A stretch of DNA of 64,000 nucleotides from Heracleum sosnowskyi (taxonomy: Eukaryota > Streptophyta > Magnoliopsida > Apiales > Apiaceae): the NCBI GenBank assembly GCA_030848705.1, contig JAUIZM010000146.1, positions 83,057-147,056 on the forward strand. Direction: 5' to 3'. Below are positions 32,764 to 44,729 of the stretch, one piece after another. Position 1 is the stretch's first letter, and the number at the start of each line of letters is the position of its first letter. The notes under the pieces are model-generated. The model searched no databases and was not told the DNA's origin. It was given only the letters and a program-made list of their open reading frames with translations. The translations under genes were made by a program, and so were the position numbers.

Positions 32764-34320
32764 CTAGCTTTATAACCCGTGCGAGGCATGGGTATGATCT
32801 AAATTTATATTTTTTTGGACTTTTTACATGTTAGGAAATGAACTATTTATCATTTTAGATTTTTTTCTTTCAATTTGTAATAAGACCTACCCTTGTTCAT
32901 AATAAATGTAAAATTGAAATTTTTTGAAGTATAGGATTTTGCAGTAGTCGTGATTAATATGGACGTTCATTGGTTTGAAAGAGATAGTTAATGGATTAAG
33001 AAAAAATTGAGTTGATTTGCATCAGTTGCCTTACACGCTAGCAGCTGTTTTTTTCATTAATTTCATCAAATGAGTGAGAGTCAACTACATTGTTCAGAGC
33101 GTATGTTTTTTGGTTTTGATGTAAATAAGGTGTAACGAAAGACCAAAGTATATACACGACAAGAGTATATAGATGTTGATGGGCACGAACACATGATGAC
33201 ATGCTTAATCCGAATAACATGGTTACAAATGGTGAACCTAAGTTGTTAATTTAGACACTATCTTTAAATTTTGTTTTTAAGTCCTATATATTGTGAAGAT
33301 AATTCTAATTAGTGAGATTATTTTGATAATTGTTGTCCATTGACCATATGGTTGCGTGTTACTTTTCATTTCAAGTGTTCTTTTATTTTTTTTCTCTAAC
33401 ATGCATCATCATTGGGAGCAGGAACTGGCGCTGTAGATGTTGAGTATATGTGCGTTATAGTGTATATGTCATGTCCATCTTGATTGTATGAGGTAATTTT
33501 TACTCTGAATAAATATTTCTTGTCTACAATGTTGTTAACCATTTGAGTAATATCATCGGTGATTTTTTTTCTATGTGTGGACAGGTGTTTATTAGTTTAA
33601 TCATCATGTTCAAATTATTAGTGAGGTGTTAATGCAACTATGTAATAGTAAGACCTGACCAACTTGAAACATGATACTTTTAATTGGGACACCTACAAAT
33701 CGCTCAATGTCCTTCTTGAAAAGAGTGAAAGTTGTTATTTAAGTATTTTTCATGCCTAAAGTTGTCCTACTTAAAGTATGTATGTTGTTTAGGCGGTATG
33801 CCGAATATAATGTTTGTACTTTGTTTCATTTTCACTTAATTTTTGAATACCTAATTTATATAGGTCATCCGACATGCATTCAGCTAATATCTGAAGTGTC
33901 TTTTTCTTTCTTTCACACAATAACATAGTACTCTTTTCAGCATCAATTGAACAAAGTTGCACTCTGATCCCCGGCTTCATTTAGCTAATTTAAAAATATG
34001 TTAATTTCAGCAACCAAAAGCACGTGCATACTCTAAATTTGCAAATTTTATTAGATTTTATGAAAGTTTTTATTTTCTTACGCGTTAAAGGTGTGATAAA
34101 TGAGTTGTTCCAATGCTGACAAAAGTATGTATTGTTATTTGTTAATTTGTTTAAGTGTTATAATTTAAGTAAATATTCGTTTTTATCTGTTTATGTGCAG
34201 ATTTAAACCCATTTTTGTTATAAATGTAATATTAAAAGTTTGATATACGATATATTCGAAAACTAAAAGTCTGACATGATCGATAATCTTTTAATATTTC
34301 GGGTTTAACAATATAGTTTA
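32764..34320 (-). mobile_element. Old Helitron, degenerate
   Basis: The plus-strand left edge CTAGCTTTATAACCCGTGC follows an A and is the reverse complement of a Helitron 3' end. The hairpin CCCATGC/GCACGGG has one mismatch. The right edge (reverse complement TAAACTATATTGTTAAAC...ATTAAAAG) resembles the family 5' end but has lost the clean TC start. No coding frame of note. It is more diverged than the other Helitrons here. Confidence 0.55.
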
Positions 34321-34337
34321 ATATATATATATATATA

Positions 34338-35606
34338 TGGTCGCGCTCCAGTGAGAACCTCCACTATTGGTGAGATATGAGATCTAATCTTAGTCACTCA
34401 TTAATATATCTTATATTAATCTTCCACCACTCATTAAATTTTATTAACATTTTAATATTTCCATCATCCCCACCCATCCATCACCTCCGGCTGTCGGGAA
34501 CCTCCATTTCCGGCCACCGCTAACTCAGGTCACCATCTCCGGTGACCTATTCCGGCGAACCCAAAAAATCACCACCGGAAAATAAAAAATCACCACACTG
34601 CGGTAACCTCCGACCACCACCAGAAAACAAAAAATCACCACCGGAAAACAAAAAATCACCACCACAAAAAAAATCCACCAAATCTTCTCCAATCATCAGC
34701 ACTCCCGCCCACTTATAAATCACCAATATCTCAACGAAATGACCAGATTCAAACATTAAAAAAAAGTGATTACGCTTCAGACCATCATAAGTGCTGCCAC
34801 GACCATCACCCCACCACCATATTTAAGCCACCAAGATACATTACAAAATCACCATGTTTTAAATACAATAACCATTACTAGTAATCAGTAATCACCACAA
34901 CCTGTCACCACACTCTCAACATTACATAATTACAAAATTCTGAAAACTCACTAAACTTCGAACAAAAATCATAACAAAATCACCATATAAGTATTAAATC
35001 ACCTCAATTAAACTATTACAACAACCACCATCGTCATTATAGTCCCACTAATATCTACATCACTAACTACAACTTAAAATCACCAGAAAATAAATACAAA
35101 TTAGTGAAAAATGAGAAAAAATCACCAGGATTTTATGAAAAATCATTTAACGAGTGAGTTCTATTGGTTAAGATGGTGGTGAAGTGGCGGTGTATTTTGG
35201 CAGCCGTGGTAGTGCATTGGAGACATAGGGATGATGTTGCGTCGTCGATCGGCGGTCGGTGGCGGTCGAATGTTGTTTGACTGGTGGTGATCAGAAGTTA
35301 TGGTGGGAGGTGTGGCGTAATTAGATCTGATTATGATTAGTGTTATGGGGTGAAATGGTGATGTACGGTGACAGCGGTGATGTGTGGTGGCAGCCGCGGT
35401 AGGGCAGCGGTGATGTAGAGATGATATTATATCGCCGATCGGAGGTTGGTGGTGGTCCGATTGTTTGATTGGTGGTGATCTGGAAGTTAAAGTGGAATAA
35501 GAAGTGGGGTAGGTGGATTAAAAGATGAGGGTGATACATATGCAATTGTATGTATATAATTTAAATGGGTGGTTAAGATTAAAAGAAAATGGAGGGCTGA
35601 GATTAG
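34338..35606. mobile_element. Mutator-like DNA transposon, interrupted by gypsy element
   Basis: The left end GGTCGCGCTCCAGTGAGAACC...GAGATCTAATC matches the ends of the 971-2231 element, as do the following CACCACCGGAAAAC-type repeats. The right end stops at GGCTGAGATTAGAT (35606), and the outer part of the right inverted repeat is missing there. ACAAGCCTATATATA, its expected last bases, appears at 55631-55645, directly after the gypsy element. The gypsy therefore inserted into this right end, with loss of about 37 bases of transposon. It lacks the captured gene DNA of the other element. Confidence 0.7.
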
Positions 35607-37627
35607 ATAAAACTTAAATAAAACAAACTCTTTATTCAATAAATCAATAATTCATGAAATTCAAATGCAGCGGTCAAACTGAACAATAATTTCAAAATAT
35701 GAAACGGAGACGCAGCTCCACAACTCCAATATTCAATGCCTAATAGATAATCATATTTTTCGCATAGTCTTATGCAAAATCACATAGCACGAAATCCATA
35801 AGTCCATATCCCTAGTCTTACTTAGCTTCCAAAACCCGAACCTGAAAAATATTAAAACAATGAGCTGCAAAGCCCATCAAGAATCTAACCTCGAACAACT
35901 AGTCGGGTCAAGCAATAAATTTATATGCAAAGGAAAACAATTAAATTTCAAAATGATAACAGATATTTCCGATACGATACGATAATAATATCTGATACAA
36001 TATTTTCAATGACTTTTAACCCACAGTCTAAACTAAGGCCACTACAACCCGGTGACAACGGTCCAAAAGTTCAAAGTGTCAATATTGCGCCCCTTTACTA
36101 AGGTATCAAAGTCACACAACCTGAAAGGTCATCAATAGTGCTTGCACAATCCCGAAGGATCACCAATAGTGCCCCTAGTAAGGTATCAAAAGCTAGTTCC
36201 GGAACTATAACGCAAATACTAACGGTCCAATACATAATCTAAACTGGGGTTCGAAGCTCTAATTTTTCTAAAATCCGATATGATAACGTTTTCAAAATAT
36301 AATCACTTGACCCATTTTAAATAAATAAAATAGATCACAAAACGTAAATTTTCAGAATTTAAAACAATATAAATATAAATTCGAAAAGAACTAGAAGAAT
36401 CGGTTAAGAAACTTACCTCAAAGTCAACTGAATACTGAAAGAGAAAAAAGATCCTGAGGTTACCTCAGGAAGATTACCTGAGATAAACTTATTTTCAAGT
36501 ACAAAAAACTGATGGCAATTTTGTAAATATGTTAATCTTTCTGAAATTACAATAATACCGGCCTGTATTTGTATGGAAAATTTTTAATTGCCTCAGCTAA
36601 CTCCCTGAGGTAACCTCAGGAACATGATACTCATACTGAAAATTAGTACACGATCAAATCCTAAAATAATATTTTAACAAAACATGAAACAGTTAATCAT
36701 TCACCCCATTATTGCTTTATACATGTATTACAAAAAAAAAGGCTCACATTAAATTAATATTTCGCCAAACAGATAGGTACATAATTCGAATTAACATATG
36801 ATCAGGAATTGTCCAGACCTCAAATCAAATATTATATAAAAGAAATCAAAAGGAACTTAAATCCCATTTACATGAAAACATGACCTGGTAACTAATTAAC
36901 ATGCGAAGTACTAGCACCTACAAACTAATCACAATTCTTTTTACTATTTAGTACATAATAATTAATATGAAAATTACCTTCGGCTTTTGGATCAATTACT
37001 ATGAACACAAAATTAAATAATTTACACAACTAACACATAATAATTATAAAATGTACAGGTAATTATCACATAAATCATGATTTATTAAACCAAAATTGGC
37101 CACATTTGTAACACATCAAAACAATATTATATATTAAAAACTAGAATTGGTCAACTAGTAACCAAGCATGGCTTTATTAGATTATGACTCTTTTGATACA
37201 CAGAAAAAAAGACTGGTTTATCAATTAACAATCAAGAGCATCGAAAATACAAGTATTAAAACAAAGAGAATGAAACATACCTCTCGCTCTAATGATGCGG
37301 CTGTACCCCTCTTGTTTGTTATCGAAGGGGTTCTTGTATAGTTATTCCCAACCCTAAATTTTATTAGGTAATTCTAAAATACCTCACTGATATTTTTACG
37401 CCTTCTCCAAATAATTATTAATCTAAAATATTCTAATCACACAATTACTTAAAAAAAATATTGATTCACTAAAATATTCTTAATATCCTTTCCACTAATA
37501 ACAAATCTTATCTCCAATTAAAATAACTTGTACGATAAGTTTCAAATATTTTCTAACAAAATAATTATCTAGTTAAAATTTACTTTAAAATCTAATAATT
37601 AAAAATTAAAAATAACGGGATTTTACA
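35607..37627 (-). repeat. Gypsy 3' LTR (left), end-truncated, with MITE inside
   Basis: Pairs with 52553-55630. It lacks the last 37 bases (the TGTAACAGCCCG end in plus view), which abut the Mutator-like element. The polypurine tract (AAGGAGGGTAGAA on the minus strand, 37628-37640) adjoins the inner edge. It contains a 192-base insertion at 36441-36632 absent from the other LTR. At 36965/36966 it shows the empty site of the Helitron in the other LTR. Confidence 0.85.
36441..36632. mobile_element. MITE, Mutator-like, 9-bp target duplication
   Basis: The inverted ends GAGAAAAAAGATCCTGAGG and GAGTATCATGTTCCTGAGG continue with GTTACCTCAGG on both sides (about 29 bp). ATACTGAAA flanks it at 36432-36440 and 36633-36641. 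The other LTR has a single ATACTGAAA followed directly by ATTAATAC (about 53410). The 9-bp duplication and GA-starting TIR fit Mutator-like MITEs. The inverted repeats also contain the local palindrome CCTGAGGTTACCTCAGG. Confidence 0.88.
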
Positions 37628-37783
37628 TTCTACCCTCCTTAAAAGAAATTTGGTCCCCAAATTTACATATAACACAATAAATTGCATAGTACACATAGTT
37701 CATAAATAATCCATTCCAATTTAGAAGTAACATAACGATTAAAATTTTGTACCTTAATTTTTCTTCGTTGAAAGTCAAAAAAC

Positions 37784-38223
37784 TCATCCGTAATTTGGCC
37801 CAAGTGCCGCTAGGGTTCCTTTATTCTTAGCACTGTCATTATTCTCCATTTGAGGGCATTCTGCAATCATGTGTCCAAACCTGCCGCATCGAAAACAAGC
37901 TACAGTATTCCAGCGACAGTATTTTTCATCATGGTAGCGACCGCATCTCGCGCACTTATTCTTATCTTCTTGTCGACCTTTATTTCCATTATCGCCATTA
38001 TTGTAAGGTTTCTTGTTCGATCCTGCTTGCCCAAGTCCTCCATTGTAAGATTCATTCCTTTTCCTCTTGTTCCAGTTGTTAGTGACAACTTCAGATTCTG
38101 CCAAGCCTCTCTCGATGACCAAAGCTTTGTTGAGAACGGCTTCGTATGTCTGAAGTTCAAACGACGCCACAGAGTTCCTGATGTCGCTTCGAAGTCCTTC
38201 TTCCAATCTTCTTGCTCGGCTGG
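37784..38223 (-). pseudogene. Gypsy gag, 3' part (zinc knuckles), cut off by copia insertion
   Basis: This part encodes the end of the capsid-like domain (YEAVLNKALVIERGL) and two CCHC knuckles (CARCGRYHDEKYC and CFRCGRFGHMIAEC). It ends at 37784 with no protease following. Its 5' part is at 51805-52335, 13.6 kb away. The copia LTR starts at 38224. The reading frame is consistent across the two parts if the copia element and one target copy are disregarded, so gag was intact when it was hit. Confidence 0.85.
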
Positions 38224-39332
38224 TGTTAGGTCCAAAGTATCGTAGAAGGGGGGGTTGAATACGATACTCACAAATAATTTAATTTCGTTCGCGGATTAAT
38301 CTTTCAGTTCTATAACGAAATCAAACACACCAAACCAAATCAAGTTTCGGGGAATATATCTTTTTATAAATATAAACCTTGAGGGGTGCTACAATTTCTA
38401 ATCCGTAGATTAGCTTCAATGAGTTTAAGGTTACACAAATACAAAACAATGATCAAATTCTGAGCACTATTAATTCTCTGATAATTTCTCCGGCTCAGTT
38501 CTCTCTCTCAGTAATGTTTCGGTGTAGAATGCCTTAACTGAAGAAGACATTATCTTCTCTCGTATTAATTGTAGACTTCATTTGAAAAACCATCGAACCA
38601 AACTTGAAGAATCAATCCTGGCCGTTGGATCTTCATCAACCATATAAAACAAAACAAACTTTTCACCTGCTCCAATTTGAAAACCATCGAATGATTAAAA
38701 AAGAATTTATCATTCGATAGTTTTTAAATAAAAACTATCGAAATCTAAATTCCTTTTGAATTGAATTCAGATGGATTTCTTTTATCACTTTCGATGGTTT
38801 TCTTAAAAGAAAAACCATCGAACCATTTCTTGTCCTTGATCTTTTTAGTAAGTCTTTTAAGCTCCAGGGTGTTTCAGTTTTAGACTGTATCAATTTCTTC
38901 TGAGACGATAAAACAACCTGATCTTTTTAGTGCCGTCACCTAGTGCAACTGGTCTGGTTCACAGATGAATAACACTTGATCAATTCTTCTTTTATGTCTT
39001 CAATTCAGTGCTGCTGATACGTCCTTTGTCGTTCTGGTTGCTTCGATTAAATCACTGGAATCCCGTGGTACTTAACCCTAAATCATCCACATACTTCTGT
39101 CGTCTTGAAAGTCTTGTTTCTTTTGCTGTCACTGAGGCTTGAACATTTTCATGAACTTCTTTCCGTGACCTGTTTACGGACTTCAAGAATACATAACGTA
39201 TTTTGATTTTTTGAGTTTACCTTTTCTTCTTTGATTCTGGATTCCTGTGCTTCTGTTAATATTATTGTCTGTCTTGTCCTTTGTTGAGTTGTAGTTATCT
39301 CTTTTACATCTTATGTTACATTATTCTTTACA
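38224..39332 (-). repeat. SIRE-type 3' LTR (left)
   Basis: 1109 bases, from TGTTAGGTCC to CTTTACA in plus view. Polypurine tract AAATAGGGGGAGAT lies next to it (39333-39347, minus strand). It contains several AACCATCGAA/TTCGATGGTT motifs at 38585-38820, some as inverted pairs. Confidence 0.92.
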
Positions 39333-39566
39333 ATCTCCCCCTATTTGATTGGATAGAGTTCGACAAGCAAATACTTCGAGGATAACTCAACTAACTAAGG
39401 AAACATGAAACTAATTAAAGTAAGACAGCGTAATAATATTAAATGCATTCTGGATCAGATATATATACATTTCCAGATTTCATAAATCAAAAAACAATTA
39501 AACTTTATACAATGAAGTTGCTCCTCTAGTCTGAGCTGATAGTTCTTTTGTTCTTTGCTTCAATCT
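39333..39566. other. SIRE-type element, 3' untranslated region and polypurine tract
   Basis: Non-coding. It holds the polypurine tract at its left edge (minus strand AAATAGGGGGAGA). Nothing else is recognised. Confidence 0.6.
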
Positions 39567-42500
39567 TCAGTCCATTCCGATCTCACCTTCTTCAATCATT
39601 GGATCGGAGTTAGCAGCTTGATAATCAATCACTGATAGATAGTGCAGTGGTTCTCCAGGTTTAAGGATTGCTCCTTGGATGTGTCTTCCAATATATTCAA
39701 CCTCTTGACCCACTCCAGCCCATAACCATGCAATGTTAACATCTTTCTTGTTTAGCTTTGGCATGTTTGGCAGTCTCGTATGCACCTCCAATCCTCTTTC
39801 CACTCTTTTCCTATAGTAAGGAACATTCTCCATTAGAAATCTTCTAAGAGTGTCTGCTGCTTTGTCCTTCTCCGTTGATGAGAATCCAGTGGATCTAAGA
39901 TACTTCTCAACTGAGATTAGATAGTTGCTTGGGTAGTCCCTCAGTTTGTCCTCAGCCAAATAGCAAATTCTGAACAAGTCATTCGTCATGAATCTAACCA
40001 TTGGGGGATCTTCAGTAATCTCTGGACCGACTTTCATCATGATCTCCTTAATATGCTCACGGAGCAGTTCATTTAGCCTTGTAGTTCTTTGGATCTTGAT
40101 GAGTATAGCCTGCAATTCTGTATATGTCCTATGTTCTAAAAACTTAGTGGAAATCACAAATGTACCTTTCTCCAGAAAACTGATTAATAAGCTCTAGGCA
40201 CCATTTGCTTTAAACCCATCATTCAGACAGATTATAGAGCTTCTCAGTGCTTTAAAGTAAGTCTGATCTTCAAGATTAGCACTTCTGATGTCCTGAATAA
40301 TAACTTCCACCTCAGCATTGTCGTTGACTTCTAATCCTTCTTCAACTCCGCAAAAGGTTTTGTAAGCCATTTCCCATTCAGTACCATCTTTCTTTGCCAG
40401 ATCTATCATCTTCTTCTTCCTCACTTCATTATACACTTTGAATCTCTTCAGTTTTTCACTCCTCATAATTGCTTGCTGTTTCTCTTTCTCAGCTTGCCTG
40501 GCATCTACTGCAGCTCTCTAAGCTCTTACAGCTTCCAAGGCAGCTTCTTCTTAAGGTGATAGAGAATTTGCTTCTTCTTCCATAATATCCTCCCAGATAG
40601 GATGTTCAACGGGCTCTGGATAATATGGCTCATGCTCCTCTAGAATAGGTTGCTCATGCATGACCTCAAATTCCTCTTCACTCTCCTTCTCTTCTTCTAC
40701 AAGTTCCTCTATCCAGTACTGTCTGATAGGAATAGCTTCAACTGTCTCCCAAACTCCCCATCCATCCTTAGGCTTCTCTTTCTCCCCTTCTCCAACTTTC
40801 TCCCCCTTAGTTGAGGAATCCTCGATAAAAGCATCCTCAGCATAAAAGGTAGTAGAAGGATCAGGTTGCTGATTTGAAGGACCAGGTTGGCTAGTTTGTT
40901 GGTTCTTCAGCATAGTCCATATCGACTGTACTCCATCACTTTGATTTTCCATGAAATCTAGCAGATCCTTATTCATCTCTTGCATAGAAGCCAGCTTCAG
41001 GTCAATGTCATCCAATATGGAGTTGGTAGTCTTCTCAATCTTGTCCAACTCTGGTTCAGCTTAGACTCCACTCTAGAAAGGGTGTTCATTGCATCTTTTA
41101 CCCTAGCTTGACCATCCCGGATAACCAGAACGTCTTCTTTTAAAGTTTCTTGTCCTTGTTGCAAAGCATCCACTTCATTCATGAAACCATCTTTAAGTTC
41201 CTTTACGTCTGTCCTCAACTCGATCAGTTCGTCCATAGCTTCCTTCTTTAAGGAGTCCACTGCCTGCTTCGTACCTGTTATAGTGCCAGATGCACTGCCA
41301 ATGACCCTGAATGTTCTTCTTGAATCAGCTGCAGCCAAGTCAACCTTCTCTTGAATAGTCTTTAAAGAAGCATTGGCTTGACTAGAGGAGATCCCTTGGT
41401 CAAAGGAAGGTCGCAGTGGAACCTTGAATAATGGATTTCCTTCTTTGTCACGAACTGTCATCTCCGTGAGGGTAGATTGAACTTGTAGCTCTCTTTCTGT
41501 CGGTAACAGCAAATCATCAATATTATGTAGGGTTAGGGTGTCACTCCTCACATTTGGCTCTGGGTGTACACTCAACGTTTCTGTCGGTGTTTGAATCATT
41601 TTTCCTTTCCCACTCACGCCAGGTGTAAGTGTTTTTGTTTCACTCAAATCCTTTGTGCTGATTGTACCTGCAGAAGAAAACACTGTAGCCGTCCTTAAGG
41701 AGGTCACCGGTGGTGCAATGGGGCTTCGCAAGTCCCCGTCCTTGGATAAACCAAGTTGATGATCATCCTTAGATGATATATCCTTTGTAGGATCTAGAGT
41801 TTGAATCTCTAGGGGGTTAGAAACAGGCTCTTTTAACAGCAGAGATCCCGAATCTTCCCCGATAGTCTGTGAAGACTTTACCTCAATTGACTTCTCAATA
41901 GTAATTGATTCATTGTCAACGAGTTGCCGATCTGCACCTACGTCAGACCCTTTACCCGCATGATCCAGATATGTTCCATCTGGGGAGGTAGACAATGACC
42001 CTTTAGATTGTGCATTTAGGTCAAAGCCTTCTCTCGACGTCTGTGAAGACTCTTGGTTCTTAGAACCTTCAACCAGTGAACCTGACCGTAATATGGTCGG
42101 AACACCAGTTGCTTCCGTCAATTCTTCCTTACTTGATTGAGCTATTGGTTCAGATATAGCTTTTGTTAGCGTAGCCCAATCAGCATCAGAAAAATCAATA
42201 AAGGGCGCTTTGGAAGTTTGAAATAAAGTATCAACAGTTGCCTCGGTTTTTGTTCGTCTCCTTTTAGAGGAATGCAGAGTTGCTGTTGAAGGGTGTATCT
42301 CCTTATGTGGTGCTGCTATGGCACTATCTCCCTCTACACTCACGGATGTCTGAATATTGGGTATAGGAGGGGAAGGAGGTTCGTTTATTGTTTCATTTGG
42401 CTCTTCCAAAGGCTCTTCGACCGTGGTTAGAGGTTGTGGGTTTGCAACCTCCTGGTCAGGAATGGCCACTAAGGGCTCTGGATCAACATCCATAGGTTGT

Positions 42501-43372
42501 GGTTCAGGAGCCAGTTCAGGTTCAGGAATGTTACCTTGATTTACCTGTTCCCCTGGGGGTAGAAGTGGTAGGGGCACCGTTCTTAGATATTCAGTGAGAA
42601 CAGTGGGTACCCCTAGAAGATAGTTGTTCTTCCTTATCAGAGCGGTTATGGCATTGCTCTTCATCTTCATACAATCCTGGTTCTCCTCGCCATCAAATGT
42701 CTCCCGTTCATCATCTGTTAAGATATCATTGAGAATTAGCTGTAGGAACCTAGGATAGAAACAGAGCACATCATCTATGCCTGTTCTTTCATCCAGTGGT
42801 CCCATGCATATGATTACTTGATCAATCAGTAACCGTCCAATGTTAATATGCCTATTGTTGGCAATGGCAAACCCTATCTTTTGAAGGAATAAGGGAATAC
42901 CATGCAGATTTGTTAGCTTGGCAGTAAAAACATGGATTAGGGTATGAAAGAAAAAGTTCCATGCTTTTGGCAAGTAATGTTTAAGGAACTCAGCTCCCAC
43001 AAAGAAGTTAGGTTGTTGACTTCTAATGAGAGTGAAGAAAGCATGTATCTCCTCAGTCGTGGGATCCGGAACAAGGTTTTCTGTAGGAAAATGTAAGATT
43101 CTATTAAAATCATGTTCCGTCACCCTTATTGTTCTGCCCCCTGGCACAACAAAACTGAAGGACCTTATATTATTCTCACTTGTATCCGTGGCGGTTGTGT
43201 ACAACGCAGTCAATTGATCGATGCAAAGGACCACGGGAGTACTCACAGCATATGCCACTAATGAACGTGTGTTCAAAAACTCTGCCCATGCACGAAACTG
43301 TAAGTTCGTTATGGATTGCAAGTTTTGAAACGAGACATGATTAGTCTTGGTAATAATAAATTCTCCGGCCAT
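39567..43372 (-). pseudogene. Additional 3' ORF of SIRE-type element (envelope-like/Transposase_32-like), broken
   Basis: From the ATG at 43372, 791 codons are open to 40997. The first 250 residues form a folded domain (FSFVVPGGRTIRV, YLPKAWNFFFHTLIHVF, LLIDQVI) like the plant-transposon domain found in extra ORFs of SIRE and Athila elements. A long acidic, Ser/Pro/Thr-rich linker and a predicted coiled coil follow. A frameshift near 41050 moves the frame to 41048-40551, and then stops at 40551 and 40194 interrupt it before the end at 39567. This place in the SIRE lineage is often called env-like; no clear signal peptide or fusion region is seen here. Function is unknown. Confidence 0.75.
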
Positions 43373-44729
43373 TTTAAATTTCCAGAAAATTAAATTAAAT
43401 CAAAACTATTTTTCCTTTTAAATTTAATTAATTATTTCTAATTAATCAAACCCTTAACAAAATTAACCAAAAAACAAAATTACCCCTTTTCACACTAACA
43501 CACAAATTCGAACACTAGCAAACTTTAGAACCCTTGAATAATAGCAACCAATATTCGATTCAAAAGACTAGTTCGATGGTTTCTTCCTTGATACTTTTCA
43601 AAAACTCAAAAAGAAACAAACTTCACGGTTAAAATCAATTAACAATGAAATATCAGTAACTTTGTCAAGTTTTAATCGGTGAATCTGAAGAAAATATCGA
43701 TGTTGACGTTCTTGTTTGTGTATATATTGTAAGTATATCAACGATTTCTTAGTTTTCTTAGATCTGTTAAAAAATGAGAAGAAAACAACTAAGTCATTGA
43801 TTTATACTTTTGAAACTGCAGGGGTAAAACTGTCCTTTAATGTTCGATGGATTTTATTAGAACTATCGATAGTTTTATCCTAGGGGCATAAAGGTCAAAA
43901 ACACTTCGATGGTTTTTGAAAAACTATCGAAGTGTTTAAATTATGGAATTTAAACCGACCTTTTAAGAAAAACTATCGAAGGTTTTTCTGCTTTTAATTA
44001 AAATCTATCGAACACACATTTTTTGGAAAAACTATCGAGAATAAGCTTCTGATAGATTTTCTGATCTTTTTGAAAAACTATCGAGGAGTTTAAATATAGA
44101 TAAATTAAATCCTCCTGATATATTTTCACTTTAATTTCAAAAACTATTGAAACTTGTATTTCGATGGTTTTTCTTTTCCAAATCAAAAACTATCGAATTT
44201 TAAGTTCGATGATTTTTAATTAGTAAACTATCGAATTTTCTAAATTCGATGGTTTTTGCTTCTTTTCCAATTCCTAAAACCTGTTCATGTTCTAAGAATC
44301 GGAAATTTTTATCTCCTGTCAAGTTTTAATTTTAATAAATCTTTTAAAATTTACCAAAATCAATTCTTAACAGAAAATTCACAATTTTCTTATAATAAAA
44401 TCAATTAAATATCATCGAGTGATATTAACCAATTAAAATCTAATCAATTATGCTGCATTAATCTACAATGTTAAAAGCAAAGCAAATTAATTCAAATTAA
44501 ATAGATGCTAGAATATTTAAACAAATATTAGCACCTAAATAATTTTTAGAATTAATAACTAATTAAATGCCAGAACATATATCATCCATAATTATGACAT
44601 AAAATTAGTACAAAAATCCTAACTACGAGAATTGCTCCAGAAAATAAACTCACGAGTCCTAAGGATATAGCAATTCTTAAACTCATGTATTCACTAGGAC
44701 TATCTGCAGTTACTGACTTCTAATCAAAA
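43373..44729. other. Spacer between pol and 3' ORF with AACTATCGAA repeats
   Basis: No coding capacity. The stretch 43570-44260 contains about a dozen copies of TTCGATGGTTT / AAAACTATCGAA in both orientations, several as facing pairs that can form hairpins (for example 43903-43936). The same motif occurs in the element's own LTRs. The remainder is AT-rich. Confidence 0.7.

Noticed and set aside
33038..33980. Several short ORFs inside the old Helitron
   Set aside because: They are under 65 codons with no recognised motif, at the length expected by chance in this composition.
37850..38271. Open frames on either strand crossing the gypsy gag/copia LTR border
   Set aside because: They are out of frame with the CCHC knuckles or run across the insertion border, so they are artefacts of the junction.
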